Source: Diorhabda sublineata | Lineage: Eukaryota; Arthropoda; Insecta; Coleoptera; Chrysomelidae | Direction of reading: 5' to 3' | Assembly (NCBI RefSeq): GCF_026230105.1 | Contig: NC_079474.1 | Location: 37,028,294 to 37,092,293 of the forward strand | Length of the DNA: 64,000 nt | Shown: piece after piece, positions 1 to 12,135 of the stretch | How positions within the stretch are numbered: the first letter of the stretch is position 1 | How the letters are laid out: the number at the start of each line of letters is the position of its first letter | Notes under the pieces: model-generated | Databases searched by the model: none | Told to the model about the DNA's origin: nothing | Seen by the model: only the letters and a program-made list of their open reading frames with translations | Translations under genes and position numbers: made by a program

Positions 1-118
1 TCTAAATTATGAAAAAAAAACACAACTAAAACAACTAAACTCTAAAGTTACCTAGTAAGTACATCTGTTTTTATTAATTTTCTCAATTGTTTTGTCACAA
101 TTAGCTTCATACCAATTT

Positions 119-590
119 ATGGCTTCTTTAACCGAAAGAGAGAAGATAGAAGTTCTTAGATGGTAGATTACAAAGATAGATTTCGAAATCACCAAGTATC
201 ATGTGCTTCATTTAGCAAAAAACATTTTCAAAGACCTCCAATTGCTAGAAGCACAGTAAGCGACGATGCACAATTAGTTATTCTGCTGTCTTAAGAAGAC
301 AACCATAATGCAACTACAACAGAGATTGCCTTACAACAAAATGTTATTTAGTCGTTTATAGTGAAATTTCTTAAAAAAAGATAAACGAACCTGCAGAAGA
401 TGATTCTGATAGAAGTTTGGAATTTTGTAACTTCAAATTTTCAGACAGGGCATCATTTTGTTTAAATTTCCTCATGGCAAAAGAGATGCAACTTTGAAAT
501 TTTTGATGTTTAGGCAAAACCATCCTATCAAATTGAAAAGTGGGGTCCCTGAAAATTTCTGGAACTTGTCTAAAGAACATTTTCTTAAAG
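119..590 (+). mobile_element. Relic of a Tc1/mariner-superfamily transposase, N-terminal half (DDE_3/DUF4817-like)
   Basis: The frame opens with MASLTEREKIEVLRW at 119 and meets a stop straight after it. It then continues in shifted frames as FQRPPIARSTVS, SDDAQLVILLS, ALQQNV and DRSLEFCNF. These match, in order, the N-terminal region of the insect transposases that carry a DUF4817-like helix-turn-helix and a DDE_3 catalytic domain. The central linker between ARSTVS and SDDAQ appears deleted. From about 470 a weak continuation (MFRQNHPIKLKSG) may correspond to the NRQN segment near the first catalytic Asp, but that is uncertain. Several frameshifts and stops mean no protein can be made. The rest of the catalytic domain is absent. 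This is one of five relics of this broad transposase type in the window. Confidence 0.6.
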
Positions 591-1853
591 TGTAAAAATT
601 CTCTTTGCGAGTGTAATCACCGTTAAATAGAAAAAGAGAAATCAAACTGAACGTGCTTCACTAGAAACGAATCTGCTACTTTGTTTTTCTGAGTCAGTGG
701 TGGATTTAATATCAGGCTGTAGCCAAGGGCAGAAGATTTCAAGGGGTGGCAAATTTTGATCAAAAGTTTTGATTTATACTCATATGTTCTTCTAGTTTGG
801 CAAGACCCTCTCCACGGTGCTAACGGGCTTTATTCAAACTATTTGCGATATTACTAATTAAACGTAGTTTAAGCAAATACCTGCTTTGTGATGGCCTAAA
901 ATTCTAGTCTTCAAAAATTGGTCAATCCACGAAATTTATCTTTGATTTGTTAGTATGTTATTATGTGGATATCAAACAATAATCATTTAAATGGAACTTG
1001 AGATTAGGAGAATTCCATAAAAATTAAAATAGAATTTTTTGGAAAATATCGAGAATATGTATTCAGTTTACCTGATTATCAGTGGTGGATTTTTACCAGC
1101 AGGCTTAGTAGGTTGTAGCTTAGGACGGAAAAGTTTTTTTATTTGTATTTACAAAATTGAAGAAAATTATTGCTCACACGGAGAAAACGAGTTTTGAAAT
1201 TTTTACAAAATTAAAAGTAAATTAACAAAAATTGAAGTATAGCATTGCAATCTGCAACGTACTAAATACTCAAATATCTCTATATGATCAATTGCTAAGT
1301 GCTTTGAGAAATATACTATTTTTATTATGAATTTTTAGAAGATTTTAGATTTTTGGTATATTTAGGATATTGCGGTCCGATATTATAATTGGAATGCAAT
1401 TATTACTAAAAGTTTCTCGATTGCAAAATAAATTGGTATATCAAACTAGTAATATTAAACTTCTAATTTAAGAAATGTTTTTGAGTGAAGTAAAGCTTTT
1501 TTCTAAAATACTTCCTACCCTCACATTTCTATACTACTTTGATTGGTCCTTGGGTAACTAAAAGTTGGACCGCCGTGATATAAACAATGCAATACATTGA
1601 TGAGTTTGTTCAGATGTGAAACATGGCAATCACATAAAATAGTAACACATATACAGAGAATGCCGGACGAATTATTACTTAAATAAACACCTACAAACTA
1701 GTCGAATATGACCTCGACATAATCTTAATTTTCCTTATATTTTTTCCATTAAAGTAAGTTTTTTCTGAAAATGCATAAATAAGCTATCATGACTCCAAAT
1801 TAAAAAAAAAAGAAAAAAATCAGTAAAATAGAATAAATGCATATGGGTCAACT
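591..1853. other. Non-coding AT-rich stretch with a diverged repeat pair
   Basis: I see no gene here. A motif beginning CAGTGGTGGATTT occurs at 695 and again at 1080. Both copies are followed by a diverged GGCT(T)...GTAG stretch of about 50 bases, so they look like two decayed copies of one dispersed repeat about 385 bases apart. The rest is low-complexity A/T-rich sequence. Confidence 0.4.
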
Positions 1854-2465
1854 CTAATACCGCGTAGGTCCTCCTCTACTTCTTATCACTGCATTCATGT
1901 GTCGCGGCATGCTTAATATCAAATGTTCGACAATAGCTTGCGGTATATACTCCCATCTATGAGTTGGTTGTGATTAGAAATAGGGGGACTATGACTTCAA
2001 ATTCTCTTTTTAAGATAGTCCCATAGGATTCATATCCGGACTGTTAGGTGGCCACTAATAATGACATCATGTAAGTAGCCAATAACCTGTCTAGCCATGT
2101 GGGGACGAGTATTGCCCTGCATGAATGAAAAAGCTCAGCAAACGGGACAAAATGCATTACATGTTCGACAATAATGTTATCTAAGTATGAGTAATATTGG
2201 GCATTCATGGACCTCGTACGTATAAGGACCAATTTCTTATGAGTATCGAAGCAAATTCCTTCCCAAAAAATTTTAGATCACCCACGCAAGAGATATCACA
2301 GCTGGCAAACCTTTCTCCTCTTTGTCTTCGATGGTATGAACACGTTTCATTATGTCGCTTCACTATGCGACTGATGCTGGAATGATGTCTTTCTAGCAAA
2401 CCAGCAACATATCGCAATGAATATGCGTTATTTAGGAGAGCTGATGCTCCCACTGCCTCCTACAA
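1854..2465 (-). mobile_element. Tc1-like DNA transposon transposase, decayed
   Basis: On the minus strand, from high to low coordinates, the readable pieces are: a helix-turn-helix segment (NNAYSLRYVAGLLERHHSS, then ISRIVKRHNETCSYHRR), a catalytic-core segment (RTRSMNAQYYSYLDNII), the second-Asp region read as MQGNTRPHMARQVIGYL, PPNSPDMNP-like residues, and a C-terminal MNAV.IRSRGGPTRY-stop ending near 1854. The order and spacing are those of a Tc1-family transposase. Family knowledge says this enzyme cuts and pastes its own element between inverted repeats at TA sites. The copy has frame changes between the pieces. The second catalytic Asp of the usual QDNARPH motif is replaced by Gly, and the part holding the first Asp is missing. 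I could not find terminal inverted repeats, so the ends given are those of the coding relic. Confidence 0.72.
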
Positions 2466-4313
2466 TGACAAATTTCTTTTGCGTTTCATTTTTTTACTTG
2501 ATATACTCTCAAATGAACATCCAAACGGTGCGTTAATTTTGTCCAGAAGTTAACGTTGACTAATACATGCTATTCTTCAATAATAACTATAAAATTACAA
2601 TTGCAGATAACTGAAATCAATAATATTCCGTGTATTGGATTGTTTATAGTTATAACAATAAGTAGAAAATGAGGCACAATAGATAAACTTATTTTAATAA
2701 ATGACCATTTCACATGTTTTGTTTATGTTTCGTACTATCAACTGGCATAATATTTTATTACAGTTGCTTTTAATAAACGGGTGGTAGCATCATAAATAAA
2801 CAACATCTATCCGGCAATTAATTATAATTAACTATTGTCATATCTGTTCTTTGTGAAGGCCAAGGACCGTTGTTTCAACTTCTTTTACATCGAACTCTTT
2901 TGATCTGTCCGAAAAATCAGTTAGTTCCTATATCAGTTAATTTAGAGCCTAATTGTTTGAAAAATTATCTCTTTACTTTTACGCAAATGTGTTAGTATTA
3001 TATGACATCTGGGATGACTTGACAAGTTTTGGGTTTTCTATTCTATTCTAGAGCCAACGTAAGGAAGCGGATAACTCACACTCCAATTTATATTCAATAC
3101 AGTTTTCATCACTTTCTATATTAACCATTATCTCTTCTGAAACTCTTTAATTTTCCTCAAATATTTATGAAAGTCGTGCTCCTTCTTTGTCATCTTTTCA
3201 ATGTAAACAACAAAACATATTTCGTTCATTTTTTGATACAACATAACTACAAAAATACGTTCGGATGACCAAACTTATTGAATGAGACAAATGTAACTAG
3301 TTAGGAAAACAAAACTATCTGTTACAGTCCTGTTCCGAAAACAAAAAATAAAATTAAAAATACGAAGTTTAACATAAAAAAATAAGTTGACTGAAAGACG
3401 GTAGTCTCCAAATTAGCTGAAATTTAGTTTGCCGACCGTGCAGTGGTGTCTTTACTGATAAAAATCGCGAAAGCTTCATTCGATGCTTCTTCAAGATATT
3501 TCGGTTCGTTTGATTCTTTTAATGAAACCATTTGTTTCTGTGTAAATTTAAATTAATCACAAAAATTAAAATAGAAGGCAAATAAATGTTACAGAAGCAT
3601 TAATATACAATGTTTGTGGCACTTTAAAGTAATAAACTTCTTCATAAAAATTCCGAAGTTGTGTCATGTTACTACAAAACACAATTCGATGATGTTATTT
3701 TCTACTGTAATGCTCTTTTTTATGTCTCGATAGGTTATTTTTGAGTCACCGAATAATAAAAACGTTCAAAAATTAACTGATAATGTAATAACTTGCACAA
3801 TGAAATGTACAATGTACAAATCTTTTTGTACATTAACATATAGTAAAATATAAAATTGATTAGTTTTTAGGTAGCTCTGTCTAAATTAGTACAATGGCTA
3901 CGACCAAACATTTTTTTTGTATACGACATTTATTCTGTGACTCTTCTAACGAGCAAACAAACCAATACATGTATATAGTATAGTCAAAATATAGGAATAA
4001 AATAAAGTATGAAATGATATGTAGAGAGTGATAAATATAGAAGCTAACAATTTTCAAGCATAAATTTAATGAATATTAACATGAATAAATTTGGAAGCAA
4101 GGATCCATAACAACTGATTTCAAACAACTAGAATCTAAAGGTTACATAGCTGATTTAAAAGACGCGGAATGTAACAATACAACATGTTAATCGTCTTTAA
4201 AACCAGAATAAAGAAGAGGAGGTACTATCTACTACTTCACTTTTTCTGAAAGAAATGCTTCAATTTTCAAGAATGTCGTGAACAATTAAAATAAATTTAA
4301 CAATTCCAGTAAC
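2466..4313. other. Non-coding AT-rich stretch
   Basis: No gene, RNA or element could be supported in this 1.8 kb. Both strands are rich in stops and homopolymeric A/T runs. Confidence 0.5.
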
Positions 4314-5009
4314 TAAGTGAGGATAGTCCCAAAAGTACCTGGGTCAACAAAGAAAATTTTGGTGACAAATATTTTTTCAATGTAATCTCCGTTTAGCTCT
4401 ATACACTTATCCAAGCGATATTCAAAAAGTTCAATACCCTTTTCATAATAAGAATCATTGACGACTGTGCCATTTTTTCAAGTCTGGGAACAGAAAATGA
4501 TCCGAGTGGGTTAAATCTGTCGAATCGGGTGCATCTTGGTGAAACATTTTCTTCTTAGCCACATGCGGCCGTTTTTGCTTGATGCCTTCGCTCAAACGTT
4601 ACAATGAGTTCGCATAATACTCACCATTGATAGTTTTGCCTTTTTCAAGATGGTCAATGAAAATTATCATACGCGCATCTCAAAAAACCGATATATGGTC
4701 TTTGCTACCCAATATTTTACTGTTAATAACGAAGGAGCTACCCAGATTAGAATCTATTTCAACTTTTATGTTGGTTGGGAATAATAAATAAAAGTATCGT
4801 ACCACATAACGATGACCAATTTTTTCCATATTTACAAATTCACAGAAAACGTTCACTATTAATGGCTGCCAAAAAATACTAAACAACGTGTCATCTTCAA
4901 ACTTGAAACATATGCTGTATAGATTATTGTGTACTCCAATACAGTGGTATTTTTCAAGTAACTACCGCCATCTCTAGATCAAGTCAGGTACATCTGGGAC
5001 CATCTCGTA
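4314..5009 (-). mobile_element. Internally deleted mariner (DD34D type) with diverged ITRs
   Basis: The left end (GATAGTCCCAAAAGTACCTGG, about 4322-4342) and right end (CAGGTACATCTGGGACCATC, about 4985-5004) are diverged inverted repeats, bounded by TA at about 4314-4315 and 5008-5009. On the minus strand a start with MEKIGHRYVVRYFYL and TNIKVEIDSNLGSS matches the mariner N-terminus. The frame then jumps to SVF-stop-DARMIIFIDHL, EKGKTINGEYYAN and KKMFHQDAPDSTDLTHS, then DHFLFPDLKKW near the C-terminus. A large central deletion removed the first catalytic Asp region. A smaller one joins HQD directly to the DLxxSDxFLF segment. The Trp of SVFWD is a TGA stop. The element is therefore non-autonomous and dead, about 0.7 kb against roughly 1.3 kb for a complete mariner. 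Confidence 0.8.
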
Positions 5010-5365
5010 GCTATGTTGAAAGATTATTCACTAATATGAATGCATTGGGACTCAGAGTAGCATCTAATTCAGCGCTGTAATATTCCGTAGAATTTTTGAC
5101 AGTAGACACCTATTCTTCGACACATTTTATTATTCCCCTGTGTATTCAAATATAAATAAGTACAATCTGAATACACCATAATATTAGTTGATCGTAATAA
5201 TGCAGATTTCACGCAATTTGGAGATGGCTTTTAGAGTTTCCGTGACTGTTTATCTTTAATCTTGAATACTCCAGATCCCTGACGCTATATCTGCTCAAGT
5301 GATAACACAAAGAAAAAATAGACAGGGAAAACAATATATTACGTTTTTCTGGGTACAGCCAAATA
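5010..5365. other. Short gap between two mariner relics
   Basis: I see nothing recognisable in these 350 bases, which separate two minus-strand mariner relics. Confidence 0.5.
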
Positions 5366-6300
5366 CGAGGATACATTGAGAACTTATCAGCCTACTATAG
5401 AACCAAACAAAATTTCAATGTCAAAATATTTTATTACTCAAAATATTCACCTCTTAACTGGATACATTTATTACAGCGAATCTGCAACGTCTCTAGACCA
5501 TTCAAAAAAATTGTTTCTTCTTGCTCTGCAAACCAGATCTCCACAGCTTTTATTACCTCCTCGTTGGCAGAAAATTTACGACCTTCTAAACTTTTTTTCT
5601 GGTGAATAAGAGGAGTGTTCTAGTGATTCAAAAACTAAATCACGCATTTTTTGTATGGCAACATGAGATTTGTGTGCAGGGGCGATGTCCTGCAAAAACA
5701 AAACACCTTTGGATAGCTTTCCGCGTCTTTCCTCTTTAATTTTTTCCCGTAGAGTGGTCAGTAATGTCGAATAGTAATCTTCAGTTATTGTTCTACCCTT
5801 ATCCAAAAAATCAATCATGATTACTCCATGACAATCTCAAAAAACTGAAGCAAGAACTTTTTCAGCATATTTTTGAAAACTAAACATAGTAACAATTCGG
5901 TTTAAGAAGTCTACATCGTTTTCAAATCGAGCACAGATCGATCGCGATGCTTCTGCCTTTGCACGCTTCTGGTCAACATTCAAGCATTTGGGGATCCATT
6001 TTACAGCAATTTTTCTCATGTCCGAATTGACGTGAGCTGTATGAACACGTTCGTATGAAATATTCAGTGCTTGAAATATCCGTTTTAGCCCATTTCGACG
6101 GTCTGATAAAATCATGTCATGAACTGCATTGATATTTTCGGGGACTGACACAGAAACTGGCCTAGGCTAACTAGATATCATTACATTCTCGTATCCATCA
6201 CTTTGAGCATAAATATCTCGAGTGAATTTTTTTGTCCAACTTTTCCTCTACTTACAACACTTTCATTATTAAATACTATTTGATAATGGCCAACCTCTTC
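5366..6300 (-). mobile_element. Mariner transposase relic (DD34D type)
   Basis: The minus strand reads, in mariner order: a weak N-terminal part near 6150-6300, then VPENINAVHDMILSDRR, a second helix-turn-helix (ALNISYERVHTAHVNSDM), MRKIAVKWIPKCLNVDQKR, EASRSICARFENDVDFLNR, and SVF-stop-DCHGVIMIDFL. It continues with DKGRTITEDYYSTLL, the second-Asp motif FLQDIAPAHKSHVAIQ, and a C-terminal stretch resembling EEVIKAVEIWFAEQ down to about 5400. The segment carrying the first catalytic Asp (usually GDETW) is deleted, as is the third-Asp segment between SYSPE and the C-terminal helix. The SVFWD Trp is a TGA stop. A candidate terminus, CGAGGATACATTGAGAACTT, lies near 5368. I did not find its partner, so the upper end is uncertain. 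Confidence 0.78.
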
Positions 6301-9300
6301 TTCTTATGAAGATTTACAAAATCTCTTGTTATTTATTAAGTTAAAACCAAGTTCCTTGCTGCACTGCACAAAATCACCTACATTCTATTATAGTATATGT
6401 TTGCAAAATCGCAATTAACTCGGCATCTACTCCCAGTATTAAGAGTTACTCTGGACTAACTGCAGCTGAGTGATTTGGAAGATAGGTAGATTATTCAACT
6501 GGCTAACTTCCTTAAAGTATTACAAGGTGAAAGATAATGAAAGATACAAAAATAGATATTAGTGTTAGGTGCTTAAAACTCACACAACAGTCGGTTCTCT
6601 GAATTTTACTAACAATTTTTTGCATGTTTCCTTTACACATTCTTTTTGGCATTTTTCTGTTGGCCTATTGAATTTATTCTTTTATCATCTATTCCACTCC
6701 TAGAACATGCAGTATTTGAATTATATAAAGTAGATATATTCGTGGTTTCTTTAAGTAGATCTCTCAATTGTCTCTAACGAAACTGGTTTTAGTTTAATCT
6801 ATCAGTTTCCGACTTTTTCGAAGCTTGTTCTGTTTCTTCCATTTATTTTCATTGCTCAACTCCAAATTTCTCCTCTCCTGTGTTACAACAGTATTTTTTT
6901 GTTAAAGTTACAATCTGTATCTATGTATTCTCATATCTACCATACAGTATTAGCTCAAATTTCGAATAATCATTATTCTAGTTAAAACATGATTTAGCTA
7001 GTTATGACCTTGAACATCATCATCTGACTTTTCTTTGCTGTAGACTTTTATTAACATTCTTGCTACCTTTACCTTTCTCAAACACAGTGTTGATTATTTC
7101 CTTCTCTGAAGTCACGTTTCTCCGACGTTTGATTTAGATTTCGCTCCAGAGATATTTTGAAACTAGAAACTTTATCATTCTATGTCAAATGAGTAGAAAA
7201 ATTGTCTATGTATCAGTTTATGATTCTTCTCAACGTGTTTATTGTAAAGCAGTGTATAACCGAAAACGCTCCCAATCATTTCGCGACTATAAGATAATGA
7301 TCTGTTAGGTAAATTGGCTCGGCGTCCGCTTATATTTTTAATAGGATAAATCTTTAGAGACACTCGTTATTCCAGATCATCTACCGTCGATCGACTTACC
7401 GTATGAAAACAAAGGAAACAAGAACCATTTTTGCGCTGCATCTCCGATAGCACACATGCAAATATAAGCCTCTCAGATTTTTGAAAATAATGACTATTAA
7501 AACCATTGATGTCTCTTCTCCACGAGCTTGTTAGATGGTATTTGGTGCTTTGTTTTTTTTTTAATTTCCAATTTAACCAGTTACGTTCTTTTGAATACAT
7601 TTGGCTTAATTTCTACGAACGACGACAAACAAATCAAGCAACAAATTTAATGAATGTTTTATCACTTTTACTCAATTCGCTAGGTTGTAGTGGAGTTAAG
7701 TACGTAATAGGAAGAGTTACTACGGCTCTATGGAATATAAGATCTATTTATATGTATCTCATTTAACACTTGTTAAAATCTAAATTTCTGACAAAAAGCG
7801 AAGAGATTAACTATTTCTATTCCATCTGTCTAGATTTCACACAAATCTGACATAAATATTAGTTTTAATACTCATATAAAGAAAACCGTTTTCTTATTTC
7901 AAGTCTTATTTGAATACTATTGTTTACAAGGAAAAACAATTTAAAGAACCGAGGAAAAATTACGTAAATGCTATAGTGATGGGTCCAATGTAATGATTTG
8001 TATGTGAATCTCTGTCAAGCTTATAACAATTGCTTTGTGAGAAAAGATTTCCATTAATTTTATAGAAAATACAGAGACACACGCAGTTTGTTGATAGAAA
8101 TAAAATGTAAGTAAGTTTTTGTTCTATGAACCGCCCCCGTATTTTAAGACTTCGTTTTGTTATGAAAACTTCCTTTTCTCATTGCAATACATATTATTGT
8201 TTTAAGATCTATTTAAAAAAAATTATAAGCCCTTCTATAGAAATTATCTATGACATTTCGACCTAGTTTTAGTCTTTATCAAAATAATGATATGATAAAT
8301 AGATTAATATTAAAATATATTTTATTTCAACAATAGGAAGATCTTGTATCTCTTCTTATCGAAATATTATTATTTTCATTTATCAATTGAATATGTTTTT
8401 ACTATTTCATAATTTATTGAAGCAGTTTCATTTTTTTCATATCAATTGAACATAAATCTATTTCTAAATATTTATATATCTGTCTTAAGTAAATAGCATC
8501 ACAATTTTTAAAAGAAATGTCATATACAATATTACATCTTTTACGTTTGAGATTACTGACATATTTTGGAAATCTCATTTATGACTTTTTCTACTTTCGA
8601 AGTCCTTGTTTATATCCTGAGGATCTGTTCTACATCAAATACAAAATATATAGACCGCTCAGGGTTATTTAAATTACTAAAAATCATGATTGCTCTCTGG
8701 TATATTCAGAGTAACAGCTTTCATCAGAAAGTAGATATGGTTACTGTCAGCTAAAAACCAGTAGGTTTGTTGTAAGTTTGCTAGGGATTCGCTCATGTAG
8801 TTAAGTATTAATCTGGACTTTATTTATTTGTTTGTATGCTTCTTTTTTAGTTTAAAATTTAAACCTTAATTTCCTCATACTCAAAATACTGAAAGAATAA
8901 ACCAATCGTTCCGCATCTAGTTGTATCTACGTGTTAATTATCTTGATTACCTCCATTAAGCGATCATCACTCACCTCACGACAGCTGATGTTTTTACCAG
9001 CCACTTTCCTTAATCACTGCCCTTCGGGTGGATTTCATAACCGAGAACGAAATATGTGTTTACAATATCCCATATACACCATTATAATTGTCCCATTATA
9101 GTAATAAATTGCTTAATTATGTTCCATCGTTGCGATTTGGTAGCAATTGGTCATAGATGTGTAAAGTGAAAATAATATGCCGGTATTCTATATGATGTAT
9201 ATTTACCAGAAAATGAGAAAGCATCACAAATATAAATCGTAAAAACAATATACCTCAAAAGCTATAAGTGAGTAGTCTATAAATGAAGTTTCCCACGAAT

Positions 9301-9562
9301 AATTATAATAATTACAATCATTTTCTTGCAAAGGTAGATGAAATCCTTCAACTATCTATATCTCAAACTTTTACCAGCTGAAAAATCCTTCTCCTATTAA
9401 CTTTCTTCGAGTATTACATTGGGACAGTCCTTTTTTATCCCTCTCTGGCATTGTTCACCTGTTCATCAGCTACATTGTCCCTTTTGGTTTATCATTCTCG
9501 TTTCATCTCATCTGAGATTTAAATTCGAGTGATATATGTGGTGAATATTATCCCAATTCGCA
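6301..9562. other. Non-coding AT-rich stretch, 3.3 kb
   Basis: No element or gene could be recognised. The short open frames present (for example 7367-7600 minus and 7506-7766 plus, which overlap each other) match nothing I know and lack coding character. A motif-poor, homopolymer-rich sequence dominates. Confidence 0.45.
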
Positions 9563-9871
9563 TTAGTTTGGAGTATTTTGACAAGAGGTTGAATTTTCGA
9601 GCTTTGGAATTTTTCCTACTTTCCCTTTGGATATAGAAAAAGATGGTCTTTGGGTTCTCATACCCCGTTTGATACTCCTACACATGTGGTCTCGTTTATC
9701 TTTCCTATCCTCTTCAAGTATGAACGATAGAAGCATTGTATTGTTAGATGTCTCAGCTAATACCTTGTAACTCTTGTAGCATTCAATAGCTTTTTTTCTC
9801 TTGTGACATTGACAGTCATCTATACGGAATAAGGTATGTCCAACACTTATGGAACGGTAGTTCAGTCTTCC
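9563..9871 (-). other. Unrecognised 102-codon open frame without a start codon
   Basis: A stop-to-stop frame on the minus strand runs 102 codons. It begins after a TAA at about 9872-9874 and ends at a TAA at 9563-9565. The translation is hydrophilic and basic. It includes FRIDDCQCHKRKKAIECYKS near its N-terminal third and FILEEDRKDKRDHMC near the middle, with five Cys in total. There is no early Met; the first is about halfway along. It lies immediately 3' of an RTE-like LINE fragment on the same strand but in another frame, so it could be part of that element's unaligned sequence or a chance frame. I do not recognise a domain. Confidence 0.25.
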
Positions 9872-9884
9872 TTACTGTCTTTCC

Positions 9885-10320
9885 TATGTATCAGGTTGAT
9901 TTTGGCGCTATATCAGCTTTAAGATTTTCCAAATGTATTCGTATTTCAGGAATTAGGACCATATAATCATCGTTATCTGCTGCTATGTCATTTTTGATGT
10001 CTTTGAGCACTTTATGTACTTCTACGATGAGATGTTTCTTGAGATGAGGTTGTCGATATTTGAACCGATGTTTTTGTACATGTATAATTTTGTATAAGTC
10101 GCTATAGAATTTTATCACTGTCTTTTTTGTTAGATATTTTAATGTCTTTATCTGTTAGAGCTACTACCTTTTTTCTGTCAATGTTCCCTGACTTCTTTGC
10201 GTACTTGTAACTTTTTTTTGCCGTTTCAATCAATAGTTCATATATAGTTACCAAGAAAACTTTATAGTGATGGTTGCGCATCTCGTTTTTCGACAAGTGC
10301 GAAGAAAAGCATAACTCAGA
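9885..10320 (-). mobile_element. RTE-like LINE fragment, linker before the reverse transcriptase
   Basis: The minus strand reads KKVVALTDKDIKISNKKDSD, then (after a frame change) KFYSDLYKIIHV, then VHKVLKDIKNDIAADNDDYM and an ENLKADI-like end. This series follows the stretch joining the endonuclease and reverse transcriptase of RTE-clade non-LTR retrotransposons. There, a line like LKDKDGNIxxNKxxIL precedes FYxxLY, and a line like EVxxALKxxKNxKAxGxDG opens the RT domain. The residue series is too specific to be chance. The usual GDDG is NDDY here, and the frame is broken at least once. Neither the catalytic RT motifs nor the endonuclease are present, so this is a short orphan fragment. Confidence 0.6.
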
Positions 10321-11644
10321 AAAATTACGAAAACGAGAGTTTTTTATTGTTTATATATAGAAATCATTAATTACTCCCATTCACAATTAAACTGCGACTG
10401 ATATTCCGTTATCGTGGATAATGGAAAAAATAATTTTCATTATAATGTTAATATATCTTCCAAATATCTCTTTTGGGAACGTTAATTGGCACGAACTTAG
10501 TGATATCCTAAAGATAACCGAGAAGGCTCAGCATTATTTAGAAAATTAACGTCGAGTTTACCAATTATCATATAATTTAATGATAATATTTATCTATTAG
10601 ATGAGCACGTCGATAGAATATAATTTGTATTAATTGTTATTGATGAGTGCCGAATTATTTTAATTGGTAGCTTGAATAGCAGAAGGTAACAGCGTCTTAG
10701 ATTTTTATAATAATTTTGATAACAGGTCTTTGATTTCGTATCATGACAATTATTTTGAAGTAAGTATACATTCATAGTTGGAATAATTAATGAACCCGTA
10801 CTTTTTTCACTTATAAACAAAAATGAAAAGATTATTTACAGTTTGCGTATATCCATGGATATAGTAATATTAGACTGGGCATTAATAAAATTCATTTATT
10901 AATATTAGAAAGAGATACTAGAAAGTTACGGTGTAATTAATTATCTCCCTAATTTGCTCCTTTTATTTAATTGTATCGTATTCCTTCCACCGTTATATTT
11001 TTCTACTCCCTTTATCTCGTTTAACTAATCACGACAAATCTTAAGCCAGAGGCAGTTTGTTCCTAAAGTTGGCAGAACCTTTCAATATCAAAATTATATA
11101 AATCACGCAATGTCGTTTTTGTAACAAATTGTTGCATTCCTCTTTAAGAAAAACACTAATTAGCAAGTGGACTTCTTTACAATATTATAATATTTTACAA
11201 GTACTTGTTTGTCAACGTTTTTTTAGTAAGTTAACCAATCGAAAAAGGAAAGTAATTTGTTTGATATGAATTATCGAATTGGAGGCACCGATATGCGTCT
11301 ATCGAGGGTGTAGGTGTTTATCATATGTGAAATTTATAGCAATAAATAGAAATTCTGTTTTATTCAAATCTCTTCAATTATGTCATTGATGATTCTGGTT
11401 CAGGGAACTAAACTGATTATCTTATTCATTCATTTTGTATTCTACTGGTATATGATTTAGCATAAGAAACATTATTAAATTTCAACAGTTAATCATTAAA
11501 TCTACTTTTCGTTTATAATGTATTCCCATCAGTGTCAGTGATTCTCAAAAATTTAGAACGATCAATATAAAATCTGAAGTTTTTAAGTTCTTCTCGAATT
11601 GTTAGACCTGAGACCGGTAATTTGTTCTAGAACTTCCTAGTAAC
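10321..11644. other. Non-coding AT-rich stretch
   Basis: Nothing recognisable was seen in this 1.3 kb on either strand. Confidence 0.5.
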
Positions 11645-11960
11645 AATTGAGATGAAGAAAATTAGATTCCATAATATATTCTCCTGTTTCTTGCCCATCT
11701 TACTACTTCCTGTCTTTATTCCACGTATTTCTGTAGTTTCTATTGACAAGCGTTTCGATAACCAAGTTGAATGTCAAATGTTTTCCGTTCCGTCCATATT
11801 TCAAATGAGCTATGTGTTCTTTAAACCGGACAATAAAATGGATCTCTTAGTCTGCCCAATATACTTTTGGTCACAATCACCACAGCTAATTTTATATATA
11901 CCACTCTTTTCGAAATGTGGCAGCGATCACGCAATAATAAATTGTTGGGTGCATTTTAAA
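11645..11960 (-). mobile_element. Penelope-like element fragment with GIY-YIG endonuclease domain
   Basis: The minus strand reads KSGIYKISCGDCDQKYIGQT at about 11855-11915, followed after a one-base frame change by RFKEHIAHLKYGRN at about 11800. This is a GIY-YIG endonuclease core: the GIY strand, a short Cys-containing insert (CGDC), the YIG strand and the helix with Arg and Glu (RFKEH). In Penelope-like retroelements this domain sits at the C-terminus after the reverse transcriptase and makes the nick used to prime reverse transcription. No RT domain is visible upstream, so the copy is 5'-truncated. A 113-codon open frame on the opposite strand (11652-11993) is an antisense shadow of this domain. 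The boundaries are approximate. Confidence 0.72.
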
Positions 11961-12090
11961 GCATTGAAATTGATAAATGTAAGGAAAGCTTAAATAAGGA
12001 CATAAAGCCAATTCCTTACAGCCCACTCCATAGTTTAGTCAAAGAATAAATGTGAAGTCAAGTCAAGTTATTGAGTTTGAGTTTACCTTC

Positions 12091-12135
12091 AGTTTTTGAG
12101 GACGATAAATCGAAACGCGTATGAGTGTTAGTGTA
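12091..12135 (+). other. Hammerhead-like / retroelement-tail motif
   Basis: The motif TTGAGGACGATAAATCGAAA followed by CGCGT lies here. It resembles the CUGANGA...GAAAC core of the small hammerhead ribozymes of Penelope-like long terminal repeats, and the GAAACGCGT tails of several insect retroelements. The first core base is U in place of C, stem II is only three or four pairs, and I could not fold stems I and III. It lies close to the Penelope-like fragment but in the opposite orientation. Confidence 0.25.

Noticed and set aside
11652..11993. 113-codon plus-strand open frame
   Set aside because: It is antisense to the GIY-YIG domain read on the minus strand.
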